Assembly (NCBI GenBank): GCA_031287285.1
Contig: JAITTC010000212.1
Location: 1 to 12,596, forward strand
Origin: Christensenellaceae bacterium
Lineage (GTDB): Bacteria; Bacillota; Clostridia; Christensenellales; UBA1750
Length of the DNA stretch: 12,596 nt
Reading direction: 5' to 3'
Shown: one piece after another, positions 6,299 to 12,309 of the stretch
How the letters are laid out: every line of letters starts with the position of its first letter
How positions within the stretch are numbered: the first letter of the stretch is position 1
Position numbers and translations under genes: made by a program
The notes under the pieces: generated by a model
Databases searched by the model: none
What the model was told of the DNA's origin: nothing
What the model saw: only the letters and a program-made list of their open reading frames with translations

Positions 6299-8209
6299 AT
6301 GATCATATTGCAGATCAGCGGCCTGACGAAGGCCTTTGGCGCCGAGGAAATCCTCAAGGGCGTCAACCTCACCGTGCAAGAGAGGGATCGCGTGGGCCTG
6401 GTCGGGAGCAACGGCTCGGGCAAGACCACGCTGCTTCGCATGCTCTGCGGGGAGCTTTCGCGCGATCGCGGCCAGCTGCAGATGGCGCGCGGGCTGCGCG
6501 TGGGCTACCACAGCCAGCTCGACGATCTCGATTCCCCGCTGACCGTCTATGAGGAACTCAAGACGGTCTTTGAGCCGCTCTTTGAGATGGAAAAGCGGCT
6601 GCGCGAGCTCGAAGGGCAGATGGGCGGCGCGCATGCGGAGGGCGACGAGGCCTTTTTGAGGCTCAGCGAGGAATATACCAAGCTGACCGATCGATTTGAG
6701 GAGGCGGGCGGCTACGGCTGGAATTCGCGCCTTCAAGGCGTGCTGACCGGCCTTGGCTTTCATAAGGGCCGCTACGACCAGGCGGTTTCCTCGCTCTCTG
6801 GCGGGGAGAGGACGAGGCTGAAGCTCGGCAAGCTGCTGCTGCGCGAAAACGACCTGCTCCTGCTCGACGAACCCACCAACCATTTGGACCTCGATTCGAC
6901 CAAGTGGCTGGAAGACTACTTAAAAGCCTATAAGGGCGCCGTTTTGGTGGTTTCGCACGATCGTTATTTCCTCGACGCGCTCTGCAACTCGATCGCGGAG
7001 CTCTCGTTTGGGCGAATCGAACAGTATTCGGGCAATTACACCCGCTATTTGAGCCAGCGCGCCGAGGTCATGGAACGGCGCATGAAGGAGTATACCCTTC
7101 AGCAAAAGGAGATCGAGCGCGAAAAGCGCATCATCGCGATGTACCGCTCCTTTAACCGCGAGGCCGCCTTCGTGAAGGCCAAATCCCGCGAAAAAAGGCT
7201 CGCGAAGATGGAGATAAAAGAAAGGCCGGTCGAGGAGCACAACGTGTTCTTCCGCTTTACTGCGGGGCGCGGCACCGGGCAGGATGTGCTCCTGGCCGAG
7301 AGGCTTTCGAAGGCCTACGGCGGGCGAACCCTTTTTGAGGGGATTGATTTGCACATCCGGGCGGGCGAGCGCATCGCGCTGCTTGGACCAAACGGCATCG
7401 GCAAGACCACGCTGCTGCGCATCCTTTGCGGGCTGGAAGCGCCAGACAGCGGCGAATTCCGCCTGGGCGCCGGCGTGCAGCTGGGCTATTACGACCAGCA
7501 GCAGCAGGGGCTGAGCATGGAAAAGACGGTGCTCGACGAGGTTTGGGATGAGTTCCCCCGCATGGAACAGACCGACGTGCGAAGCGCGCTGGGGCTCTTC
7601 CTCTTCACCGGAGACGACGTTTTCGCGCCCGTTTCCGCGCTTTCGGGCGGCGAAAGGGGCCGGGTTTTGATGACCAAGCTGATGATCCGGCAAGATAATT
7701 TCCTTATATTGGACGAGCCCACCAACCATCTCGACATGGACTCGCGCGAGGTGTTAGAAAACGCTTTAGACGATTTCGCCGGCACGATCCTGAGCGTTTC
7801 GCACGACCGCTACTTCATCAACCGCGTGGCCACCAAGGTTTTGGTGATGGAAAACGGCGGCGTGACCGAGTATTTGGGCAATTACGACGATTACTTAGAA
7901 AAGCTGAGCATCCTCTCGGCGCAGGGCGCGGAGGAGGAGCCGCCCCAAAAGACCAAGACCGCCCAGCGCGAAGAAAAGCGAAGGGAGCGCCTCGCGCGCG
8001 AGGAGGCGCAGAAATACCGCGCCCAGCTGATGAATGTAGAAAGCCAGATCGCAGAAAGGGAAGAGAAGATGACGAAGCTCGAAATCGAGCTTTCGGATCC
8101 AGACCTTTATAAGGATCCGGGTTCCGCGCAGCGCCTGAATAAGCGCTATGCGGAGCTTAAGGCAGAGATCGAAAAGCTCTATGGCGAGTGGGAAGGCCTG
8201 CAGAGCTAA
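6299..8209 (+). CDS. ABC-F family ribosome-associated ATPase (YdiF/Uup-like)
   Basis: This 636-aa soluble protein has two ATPase domains in one chain and no membrane segment, as in ABC-F factors that bind the ribosomal E site. Domain 1: Walker A GSNGSGKT (36-43), signature LSGGE (166-170), Walker B with DEPTNHLD (190-197; catalytic E191). Domain 2: Walker A GPNGIGKT (363-370), signature LSGGE (448-452), DEPTNHLD with D472/E473. Between them lies a charged helical P-site-tether linker (about 235-320). A C-terminal coiled coil (about 550-636) makes the length and layout closest to B. subtilis YdiF and E. coli Uup. MIILQ followed by a K-x-FG motif is the usual family start. There is no good ribosome binding site: the nearest is AAAGG at 6278-6282, 16 bases away. 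Whether it is a housekeeping factor or confers drug resistance cannot be told from sequence. It is probably cotranscribed with the acylase gene. Confidence 0.95.
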   Translation: MIILQISGLTKAFGAEEILKGVNLTVQERDRVGLVGSNGSGKTTLLRMLCGELSRDRGQLQMARGLRVGYHSQLDDLDSPLTVYEELKTVFEPLFEMEKRLRELEGQMGGAHAEGDEAFLRLSEEYTKLTDRFEEAGGYGWNSRLQGVLTGLGFHKGRYDQAVSSLSGGERTRLKLGKLLLRENDLLLLDEPTNHLDLDSTKWLEDYLKAYKGAVLVVSHDRYFLDALCNSIAELSFGRIEQYSGNYTRYLSQRAEVMERRMKEYTLQQKEIEREKRIIAMYRSFNREAAFVKAKSREKRLAKMEIKERPVEEHNVFFRFTAGRGTGQDVLLAERLSKAYGGRTLFEGIDLHIRAGERIALLGPNGIGKTTLLRILCGLEAPDSGEFRLGAGVQLGYYDQQQQGLSMEKTVLDEVWDEFPRMEQTDVRSALGLFLFTGDDVFAPVSALSGGERGRVLMTKLMIRQDNFLILDEPTNHLDMDSREVLENALDDFAGTILSVSHDRYFINRVATKVLVMENGGVTEYLGNYDDYLEKLSILSAQGAEEEPPQKTKTAQREEKRRERLAREEAQKYRAQLMNVESQIAEREEKMTKLEIELSDPDLYKDPGSAQRLNKRYAELKAEIEKLYGEWEGLQS

Positions 8210-8230
8210 AGGATAAAAAAGACCCATCAA

Positions 8231-8239
8231 AGAAGGGGG
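8231..8239 (+). promoter_or_regulatory. Ribosome binding site that fixes a TTG start
   Basis: The purine run AGAAGGGGG ends eight bases before TTG at 8248. No ATG lies in frame nearby, and the only other upstream option, GTG at 8188, is inside the ABC-F gene and lacks such a site. Confidence 0.6.
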
Positions 8240-8247
8240 CGTTTTCG

Positions 8248-9849
8248 TTGCTTAACTTCGATCCCGCATACTACCCCTACCCGTCCAAGCGAAACCTCGT
8301 TTACGCGCAAAGGGGGCTTTGCGCCTCGTCGCACCCGCTGGCGACGCAGGCGGGCCTTACGGTCTTGCGGCGCGGCGGCAACGCCGTGGACGCGGCCCTG
8401 GCCATCGCTGCCGCGCTCGCGGTCGTAGACCCCGCCAACAACGGCCCCGGCGGGGACTGCTTTGCGATCATCAGCCAAAAGGGCAAGCTCTACGGCCTGA
8501 ATTCCAGCGGCTTTTCGCCCGCGCTCTTCGATTTGGACGCGGTGCGAAGGCAGGGCTACGCGGCGCTGCCCTTCGCGGGCTGGCTGCCCGTAACGGTGCC
8601 CGGTGCGCCGAGGGGCTGGGCGGAGCTAAACCAGCGCTTTTCGAAGCTCTCGCTGGAAGAATGCTTCGCCCCCGCGCTGGAGCTTGCGAAGGGCTACGCC
8701 TTATCGCCCGACAACGCGCCGATTTTAAACGGCATGACCGCCCAGATCGAAAAGAGCGGGCTTCCCGAGGTCAAGGGCTGGCTCGATGCCTTCAACCCGC
8801 GCGGCAAGCGCTTCCGCGCGGGCGACATTTACGCCCTGCCGGAGCTTGGCGAAACGCTGCGCCGCATCGCGGCGACTGGCGCTGAGGACTTTTACACGGG
8901 CCAGACGGCTGAATTAATCGATGCCTTCGCGAAAAAGAGCGGCGGCTGGCTGCGGCAAGACGATTTGGCTGCTTATGAGGCGCGCTGGGTCGACCCCCTG
9001 CATATGAACTATCGGGGCGTCGACGTTTGGGAGCTGCCGCCCAACGGCCAGGGGCTGACCGCCCTGGTGGCGCTGAATATCCTCGAAAATCTGCCGATTT
9101 CGGGCCCGCAGAGCGAGGAAAGCCTCCATCTGCAGATGGAGGCCATCAAGCTCGCCTTTGCGGATGCGCTGCATTACGTGGCGGACCCCGCCTATATGCG
9201 CCTGGCGCCCGAGGCGCTGCTCTCGAAGGAATACGCAAAGGGCAGGGCCGCGCTGATCGGCGAAACGGCGAAGGAATATGCCTTTGGGAGCCCGGCGCGT
9301 GGCGACACCGTGTATTTTTGCGCGGCCGACGGCGAAGGCAACATGATTTCGATGATCCAGAGCCTCTACCAGGGCTTCGGCTCGCGGGTGACGGTGCCGG
9401 GAACCGGCGTCGCCCTGCAAGACAGGGGCGCTTGCTTTTCGCTCATGGACGGGCATGCAAACCTGGCAGCCCCGCGAAAATTCCCCTACCACACCATCAT
9501 TCCGGCCTTTCTCACAAAGGGTTCGGAACCGCTTGGGCCGTTTGGCATCATGGGGGGCTATATGCAGCCCCAGGCGCACACGCAGGTGGCCATGAACCTG
9601 ATCGACTTTGCCCAAAACCCCCAAACGGCGCTGGACGCGCCCCGCTTCTGCTGGACGGAAGGGCTTCACTTTAACATGGAGCCCAGCTTTAATCCCGCCC
9701 TGGTCGCGGCGCTCGAGCGGCGCGGGCACCAAATCAGCGTGCTGGCTTCCGGCGGCTATGGGCGCGGGCAAATCATCTTAAACACGGGGCGAGGCAGCCT
9801 GGTCGGCGCGACGGAACCCAGGGCCGACGGCAGTGTAATCGGCTTTTAG
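8248..9849 (+). CDS. Gamma-glutamyltransferase-family acylase (YwrD-type), TTG start
   Basis: This 533-aa protein belongs to the N-terminal nucleophile hydrolases that cleave themselves into two chains and transfer or hydrolyse gamma-glutamyl or related acyl groups. The large chain would be residues 1-353, with RRGGNAVDAALA (about 41-52) and GPGGDCF as typical landmarks. The small chain would start at Thr354 in GDTVYF, the predicted self-cleavage site and nucleophile. It continues with GFGSRV and a glycine pair G436-G437 in GIMGGY for the oxyanion hole. GDT rather than the TTH of classical glutathione-cleaving enzymes points to the YwrD/cephalosporin-acylase-like branch. No signal peptide is seen, so it is probably cytoplasmic. 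TTG at 8248 gives the family start MLNFDPAYYPYPS. It follows the ABC-F gene by 38 bases, so an operon is likely. The true substrate is unknown. Confidence 0.9.
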   Translation: MLNFDPAYYPYPSKRNLVYAQRGLCASSHPLATQAGLTVLRRGGNAVDAALAIAAALAVVDPANNGPGGDCFAIISQKGKLYGLNSSGFSPALFDLDAVRRQGYAALPFAGWLPVTVPGAPRGWAELNQRFSKLSLEECFAPALELAKGYALSPDNAPILNGMTAQIEKSGLPEVKGWLDAFNPRGKRFRAGDIYALPELGETLRRIAATGAEDFYTGQTAELIDAFAKKSGGWLRQDDLAAYEARWVDPLHMNYRGVDVWELPPNGQGLTALVALNILENLPISGPQSEESLHLQMEAIKLAFADALHYVADPAYMRLAPEALLSKEYAKGRAALIGETAKEYAFGSPARGDTVYFCAADGEGNMISMIQSLYQGFGSRVTVPGTGVALQDRGACFSLMDGHANLAAPRKFPYHTIIPAFLTKGSEPLGPFGIMGGYMQPQAHTQVAMNLIDFAQNPQTALDAPRFCWTEGLHFNMEPSFNPALVAALERRGHQISVLASGGYGRGQIILNTGRGSLVGATEPRADGSVIGF

Positions 9850-10481
9850 CGCCCTTGCCTTGGCGCGAAGAGCCGCGAATAGATCCTTCGCGCCTCAAGG
9901 CCCACGAATGTCATCAGCAGCGCGTGAAAGGGCAGCTGGATGAGGTTATTCAGCAGCCGAAAGCCCGTAAAAAAGCTCGCGGCGGGCTTGCCGCTCAGAA
10001 GGAAATCCCAAAGGTAGTTCAGGCCAAAGGCGACGAGGGCGATGTAGGTCGCCCTGGCAAGAAGCGCGCGCCAGAGCGAAACCGGGCGCCTATAGAAGTA
10101 GCAGGCGTAGATCAAGGAGGCGAGCATTTCGCTCAGGGCATACCCGGGGAAGTAGGCCCCAATGGGATTTGAAAGGAAGGAAACGGTATCGGCCACGGCG
10201 CCAAAGAGCAGCGCCGCCCAGGGGCCAAGGAGCATCCCTACGATGAACTCAGGCAGGTAGCTGAAGCGCAGGAGCACCAGGTTTTGCGCCAGTGGAATCG
10301 TAAAGCGGCTGAGCACGGCAGAAAGCGTGGCCATGATCCCCAGCAGCGCGAGATGGCGCGGGCTAAAGACGCCCTGAAGCGAGAGGAACTCGCTGGGATC
10401 CTTCGCCTTTGGCACGGGGTCGCCCCGCCAAAGGCGGAGGAAGAAGGCCCGAAGGCCCTGAAAATCGCTGCTTTTGGGCAT
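9846..10481 (-). CDS. folT: ECF transporter substrate-binding subunit, folate family (FolT-like)
   Basis: This 211-aa membrane protein should bind folate and pair with the shared ECF energising module (EcfT, EcfA, EcfA'), which is not in this window. The first helix starts near residue 42 (FSPRHLALLGIMATLSAVLSRF). Then comes the conserved S-component pattern FSYLPEFIVGMLLGPW, with FLSNPIGAYFPGYALSEML about 30 residues on. About six helices are expected. The N-terminal 40 residues before the first helix are longer than usual. The ATG at 10481 is supported by AAAGGAG (10492-10498 on this strand) at normal spacing. Assignment to folate rests on two independent points: the family sequence pattern and the THF riboswitch directly upstream. 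The last four bases overlap the stop of the convergent acylase gene. Confidence 0.92.
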   Translation of the reverse strand: MPKSSDFQGLRAFFLRLWRGDPVPKAKDPSEFLSLQGVFSPRHLALLGIMATLSAVLSRFTIPLAQNLVLLRFSYLPEFIVGMLLGPWAALLFGAVADTVSFLSNPIGAYFPGYALSEMLASLIYACYFYRRPVSLWRALLARATYIALVAFGLNYLWDFLLSGKPAASFFTGFRLLNNLIQLPFHALLMTFVGLEARRIYSRLFAPRQGR

Positions 10482-10487
10482 AAAAAC

Positions 10488-10544
10488 ACCACTCCTTTAC
10501 AAAATACCTTGAACGCTATCACGGTACCGTGCAACAAAAGTGGT
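10488..10544 (-). promoter_or_regulatory. Expression platform with possible anti-Shine-Dalgarno helix
   Basis: On the minus-strand RNA, ACCACT (10544-10539) can pair with AGTGGT (10493-10488), which overlaps the AGGAG ribosome binding site of folT. ACCAC can instead pair with the GTGG just 5' of it in a small hairpin. A CACGGTACCGTG palindrome (10520-10531) lies between. No good terminator is present, so translational control is more likely than termination. Confidence 0.5.
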
Positions 10545-10553
10545 TTGCCACCC

Positions 10554-10661
10554 ATGCAACAGCGGGGTGCGAGGGGCGCACCGCAAGCCTTTCGGCTCTT
10601 CGTCCCGCGGGCAACTCCCCGTCCCGCAGGCACTTAACGCGCGACCCTCTACTCTGAACAT
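10554..10661 (-). promoter_or_regulatory. Tetrahydrofolate (THF) riboswitch aptamer
   Basis: Read on the minus strand, the leader carries the class hallmarks in order: AGAGTAGA (10655-10648), GCGTTAAGTG, a G-rich P3 loop, ACGAA before a short GNRA-capped P4, then GCGGTG and CACCCCGCT. Helices seen: P1 from ATG/CAT and CAG/CTG; P2 GAGGG/CCCTC plus CGC/GCG; P3 CCTGCGGG/CCCGCGGG (8 bp with one G-U); P4 GAGCC-GAAA-GGCTT. The pseudoknot is GGGG in the P3 loop pairing with CCCC near the 3' end, where the well-known Eubacterium siraeum example uses GGAUG/CAUCC, so it covaries. The class is found mostly in Clostridia upstream of folT and folE, where THF binding lowers expression. Recognition is from memory of the consensus, not from a database search. 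Confidence 0.93.
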
Positions 10662-10673
10662 GATAGTGCCTGA

Positions 10674-10679
10674 ATTGTA
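10674..10679 (-). promoter_or_regulatory. Promoter (-10 element) of folT
   Basis: TACAAT on the minus strand is preceded by TGC, making an extended -10 element. The -35 region is poor (TTCCCT). Transcription would start near 10667, only a few bases before the riboswitch, which fits well. Confidence 0.6.
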
Positions 10680-10681
10680 GC

Positions 10682-10998
10682 ACGTTTTGGCGAAAGAGGG
10701 AAGGGAGCGGAGGCTTTTTTGAGGTTGGCCACCATGAACCACGATAGCCCGGGCGGGAGAGCAGCTCTCCCGCGCCCTCTCAGGGGCAGGCGGCGAGGGA
10801 ATTCTTGCTTTGCGAAATGCTCTGGGCTTGGCATTTCCCTACGAAACCGTCGCCATCGGGCGGGATTCAATTTTGCGCGGCGTTTTGAGTAAAAAGGGGA
10901 AGAAACGGCGGCTGCGGGCCTGAAGCGTAGCCAAACGGTCGAACGAAGGGCGAATGGGCGCAGGGGATCAACGAAAGGGCCTCGAATTGCAGCTTCGT
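10682..10998. other. Intergenic stretch with inverted repeats, no credible gene
   Basis: Frames open on either strand here give only basic, low-complexity products and no ribosome binding site. The stretch holds a hairpin at 10753-10773 (GCGGGAGAGC, one base, GCTCTCCCGC), an inverted repeat GAAATGC/GCATTTC (10814-10820 and 10831-10837), and a GGCTGCG/CGTAGCC stem near 10910-10932. Between 10695 and 10750 it is purine-rich on the plus strand. It could be decayed or repeat-derived spacer, or the start of the hisC leader. Confidence 0.5.
10866..10895 (+). promoter_or_regulatory. Weak candidate promoter for the hisC transcript
   Basis: TTCAAT (10866-10871) and TAAAAA (10890-10895) are 18 bases apart. 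Each matches consensus at only three or four positions. It is the most AT-rich promoter-like place upstream of hisC; if used, the leader would be about 330 bases and include the whole hairpin array. Confidence 0.25.
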
Positions 10999-11116
10999 GG
11001 GCGGGCCCGTAGGCCAAAGCCTACGGGGCCTGCTGCGGTAAGGCTGCAGGCCGAACCGTTAGGTTCGGGCTTGAGCCGGCCGCAGCAGGCAGCCGCGCGA
11101 AGCGCGGCGCCCGCCC
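10999..11116 (+). promoter_or_regulatory. Predicted four-way-junction RNA structure upstream of hisC
   Basis: An outer 8-bp stem, GGGCGGGC (10999-11006) with GCCCGCCC (11109-11116), encloses three hairpins that fill the interval. H1: CCGTAGGC/GCCTACGG with CAAA loop (11007-11026). H2: CCTGCTGCGG/CCGCAGCAGG (11029-11038 and 11080-11089), containing GGCT/AGCC and then CCGAACC-GTTA-GGTTCGG. H3: GCCGCGC-GAA-GCGCGGC (11092-11108). Junction linkers are 0, 2, 2 and 0 bases, so helices can stack. All pairings are read directly from the sequence; function and transcription are not shown. It matches no RNA class I recognise. The plus strand is preferred because hisC lies downstream, but the DNA palindromes read equally well on the minus strand. 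Confidence 0.6.
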
Positions 11117-11119
11117 TAT

Positions 11120-11205
11120 GGCGCGCGAGCTTTAGCGAGCGCGCCCCTACCCGCCGAGCGTCAGCGAGGCGGTGCATTCAGGCGCGCGACCATTAGGGAG
11201 CGCGC
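11120..11205 (+). repeat. Array of three hairpins sharing a GA-stem-tetraloop-stem-GA design
   Basis: H4 (11120-11145): GGCGCGC, GA, GC, TTTA, GC, GA, GCGCGCC. H5 (11151-11172): CCGCC, GA, GC, GTCA, GC, GA, GGCGG. H6 (11182-11205): GCGCGC, GA, CC, ATTA, GG, GA, GCGCGC. The outer arms differ in each copy but remain complementary, and the inner pair changes from GC/GC to CC/GG with compensation. The facing GA dinucleotides could form tandem sheared G-A pairs in RNA. The last hairpin ends 11 bases before the hisC ribosome binding site, leaving that site free. Confidence 0.65.
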
Positions 11206-11232
11206 AACCGCAAAATAAGGGAGAAAAAAACC

Positions 11233-12309
11233 ATGTTTTTAAGCAAGAAGATCCGGACTATCGAGCCCTACGTGCCCGGGGAGCAGCCGCGTCCAGGCTC
11301 GATGATCAAGCTCAACACAAATGAGAACCCTTACCCGCCGTCCAAGGCGGTGAAGGGGGCGATTTTAGCTGAGCTTGAGAATTTGCGGCTCTATCCAGAG
11401 ATCAACGCGGAGCGCTTCATTCAAAGCGTGGCTGAAATCGAGGGCCTGCGGCCCGAAAACGTCTTCGCGGGCAACGGATCCGACGAGGTTTTGTCGTTTT
11501 GCTTCCCCGCGTTTTTCGATGAGAAGCGCCACGTGCGCTTCCCGGCGCTCAGCTATTCGTTTTACCCTTCTTTTGCGCAATTTTTCTCAATCCCCTACAG
11601 CACCGCGCCGATGAAGGGCGAGGATGGGCTCGATATCGACGTGGAGGCGCTGCTGAGCGGCGGCGGCGTGGTGCTGGCCAACCCGAATGCGCCAAGCGGC
11701 AGGGCCTTGCCACTGGCCACCGTGCGAAGCATGGCCGAAACGCTGCTCGCGCGCGGCGAGGTGCTCGTCGTGGATGAAGCCTATTATGCCTTCGGGGGCG
11801 AAAGCGCGCGCCCGCTGATTGAGGAGTTCCCCAACCTGCTCGTGGTGCGCACCCTCTCAAAGGACCATTCCCTGGCCGGGCTTCGCGTGGGCTATGCGCT
11901 CGGCGACGCGGGACTGATCGAAGGCCTGCGCCGCGCCAAGGATAGTTTCAATTCCTACCCGCTCGATTGCCTGGCCATCGCGGCTGCCAAGGCGGCAATC
12001 GAGGACCTTGAATACGCAAAAGCCTGCGCCGAGCGAATCGTGGCGACGCGGGACTGGTTTTATGCGGAGGCGATGAAGCGCGGCTTTATCGGGCAGAATT
12101 CGAAGACGAACTTTCTCTTCCTGCGGCATGGCAAAAAGCAGGGCGCTTGGCTGTTTGAGGAGCTGAAGAAAAGGCGCATTCTCGTCAGGCGATTTGGCAG
12201 GCCCGAAATCGAGGACTATTTGCGCATCAGCATCGGCACGCGCGAGCAAATGGAAGAGCTGCTGCGCGCGCTGGATGAGATCCTGAATGAAGGAGGGAAG
12301 GTTTTATGA
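11233..12309 (+). CDS. hisC: Histidinol-phosphate aminotransferase (PLP-dependent)
   Basis: This 358-aa cytoplasmic enzyme should convert imidazole-acetol phosphate and glutamate to histidinol phosphate in histidine synthesis. Fold-type I aminotransferase marks are in order: YVPGEQP near the N-terminus, NTNENPYPPS (substrate arm), NPNAPSG (150-156), VVDEAYYAF with D181 and Y184 contacting the cofactor, TLSKDHSLAGLRVGY with K210 forming the Schiff base, and LRISIGT with R331 binding the substrate carboxylate. The length is normal. AAGGGAG at 11217-11223 lies nine bases before the ATG. No other histidine gene is nearby, so a role as a broader aromatic or phosphate-ester aminotransferase (or CobD-like relative) remains possible. 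The gene overlaps the next one by ATGA, so they are cotranslated. The leader contains the hairpin array and no T-box motif. Confidence 0.9.
   Translation: MFLSKKIRTIEPYVPGEQPRPGSMIKLNTNENPYPPSKAVKGAILAELENLRLYPEINAERFIQSVAEIEGLRPENVFAGNGSDEVLSFCFPAFFDEKRHVRFPALSYSFYPSFAQFFSIPYSTAPMKGEDGLDIDVEALLSGGGVVLANPNAPSGRALPLATVRSMAETLLARGEVLVVDEAYYAFGGESARPLIEEFPNLLVVRTLSKDHSLAGLRVGYALGDAGLIEGLRRAKDSFNSYPLDCLAIAAAKAAIEDLEYAKACAERIVATRDWFYAEAMKRGFIGQNSKTNFLFLRHGKKQGAWLFEELKKRRILVRRFGRPEIEDYLRISIGTREQMEELLRALDEILNEGGKVL

Noticed and set aside
8188..8247. GTG start at 8188 for the acylase gene
   Set aside because: It lies inside the ABC-F gene, lacks a ribosome binding site and adds a lysine-rich stretch not typical of the family; TTG 8248 has good spacing and the usual N-terminus.
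8914..9771. 285-codon open frame antisense to the acylase gene
   Set aside because: It mirrors the strong coding frame of a recognisable enzyme and shows no domain of its own.
10516..10560. T-box-like string (GGGTGG then GGTACCG on the minus strand)
   Set aside because: The conserved T-box core is not intact, and the region is better explained as the expression platform of the THF riboswitch.
10649..11017. 122-codon minus-strand frame across the hisC-folT spacer
   Set aside because: Its product is basic and low-complexity, it would run through the folT promoter and the riboswitch start, and it has no ribosome binding site.
10954..11196. 80-codon plus-strand frame through the hairpin array
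   Set aside because: The translation is Arg/Ala-rich from palindromic DNA; the hairpin pairing explains the sequence better than coding.
10999..11205. CRISPR array or tandem direct repeats
   Set aside because: The units are palindromes with different arm sequences and no regular spacers or identical repeats.
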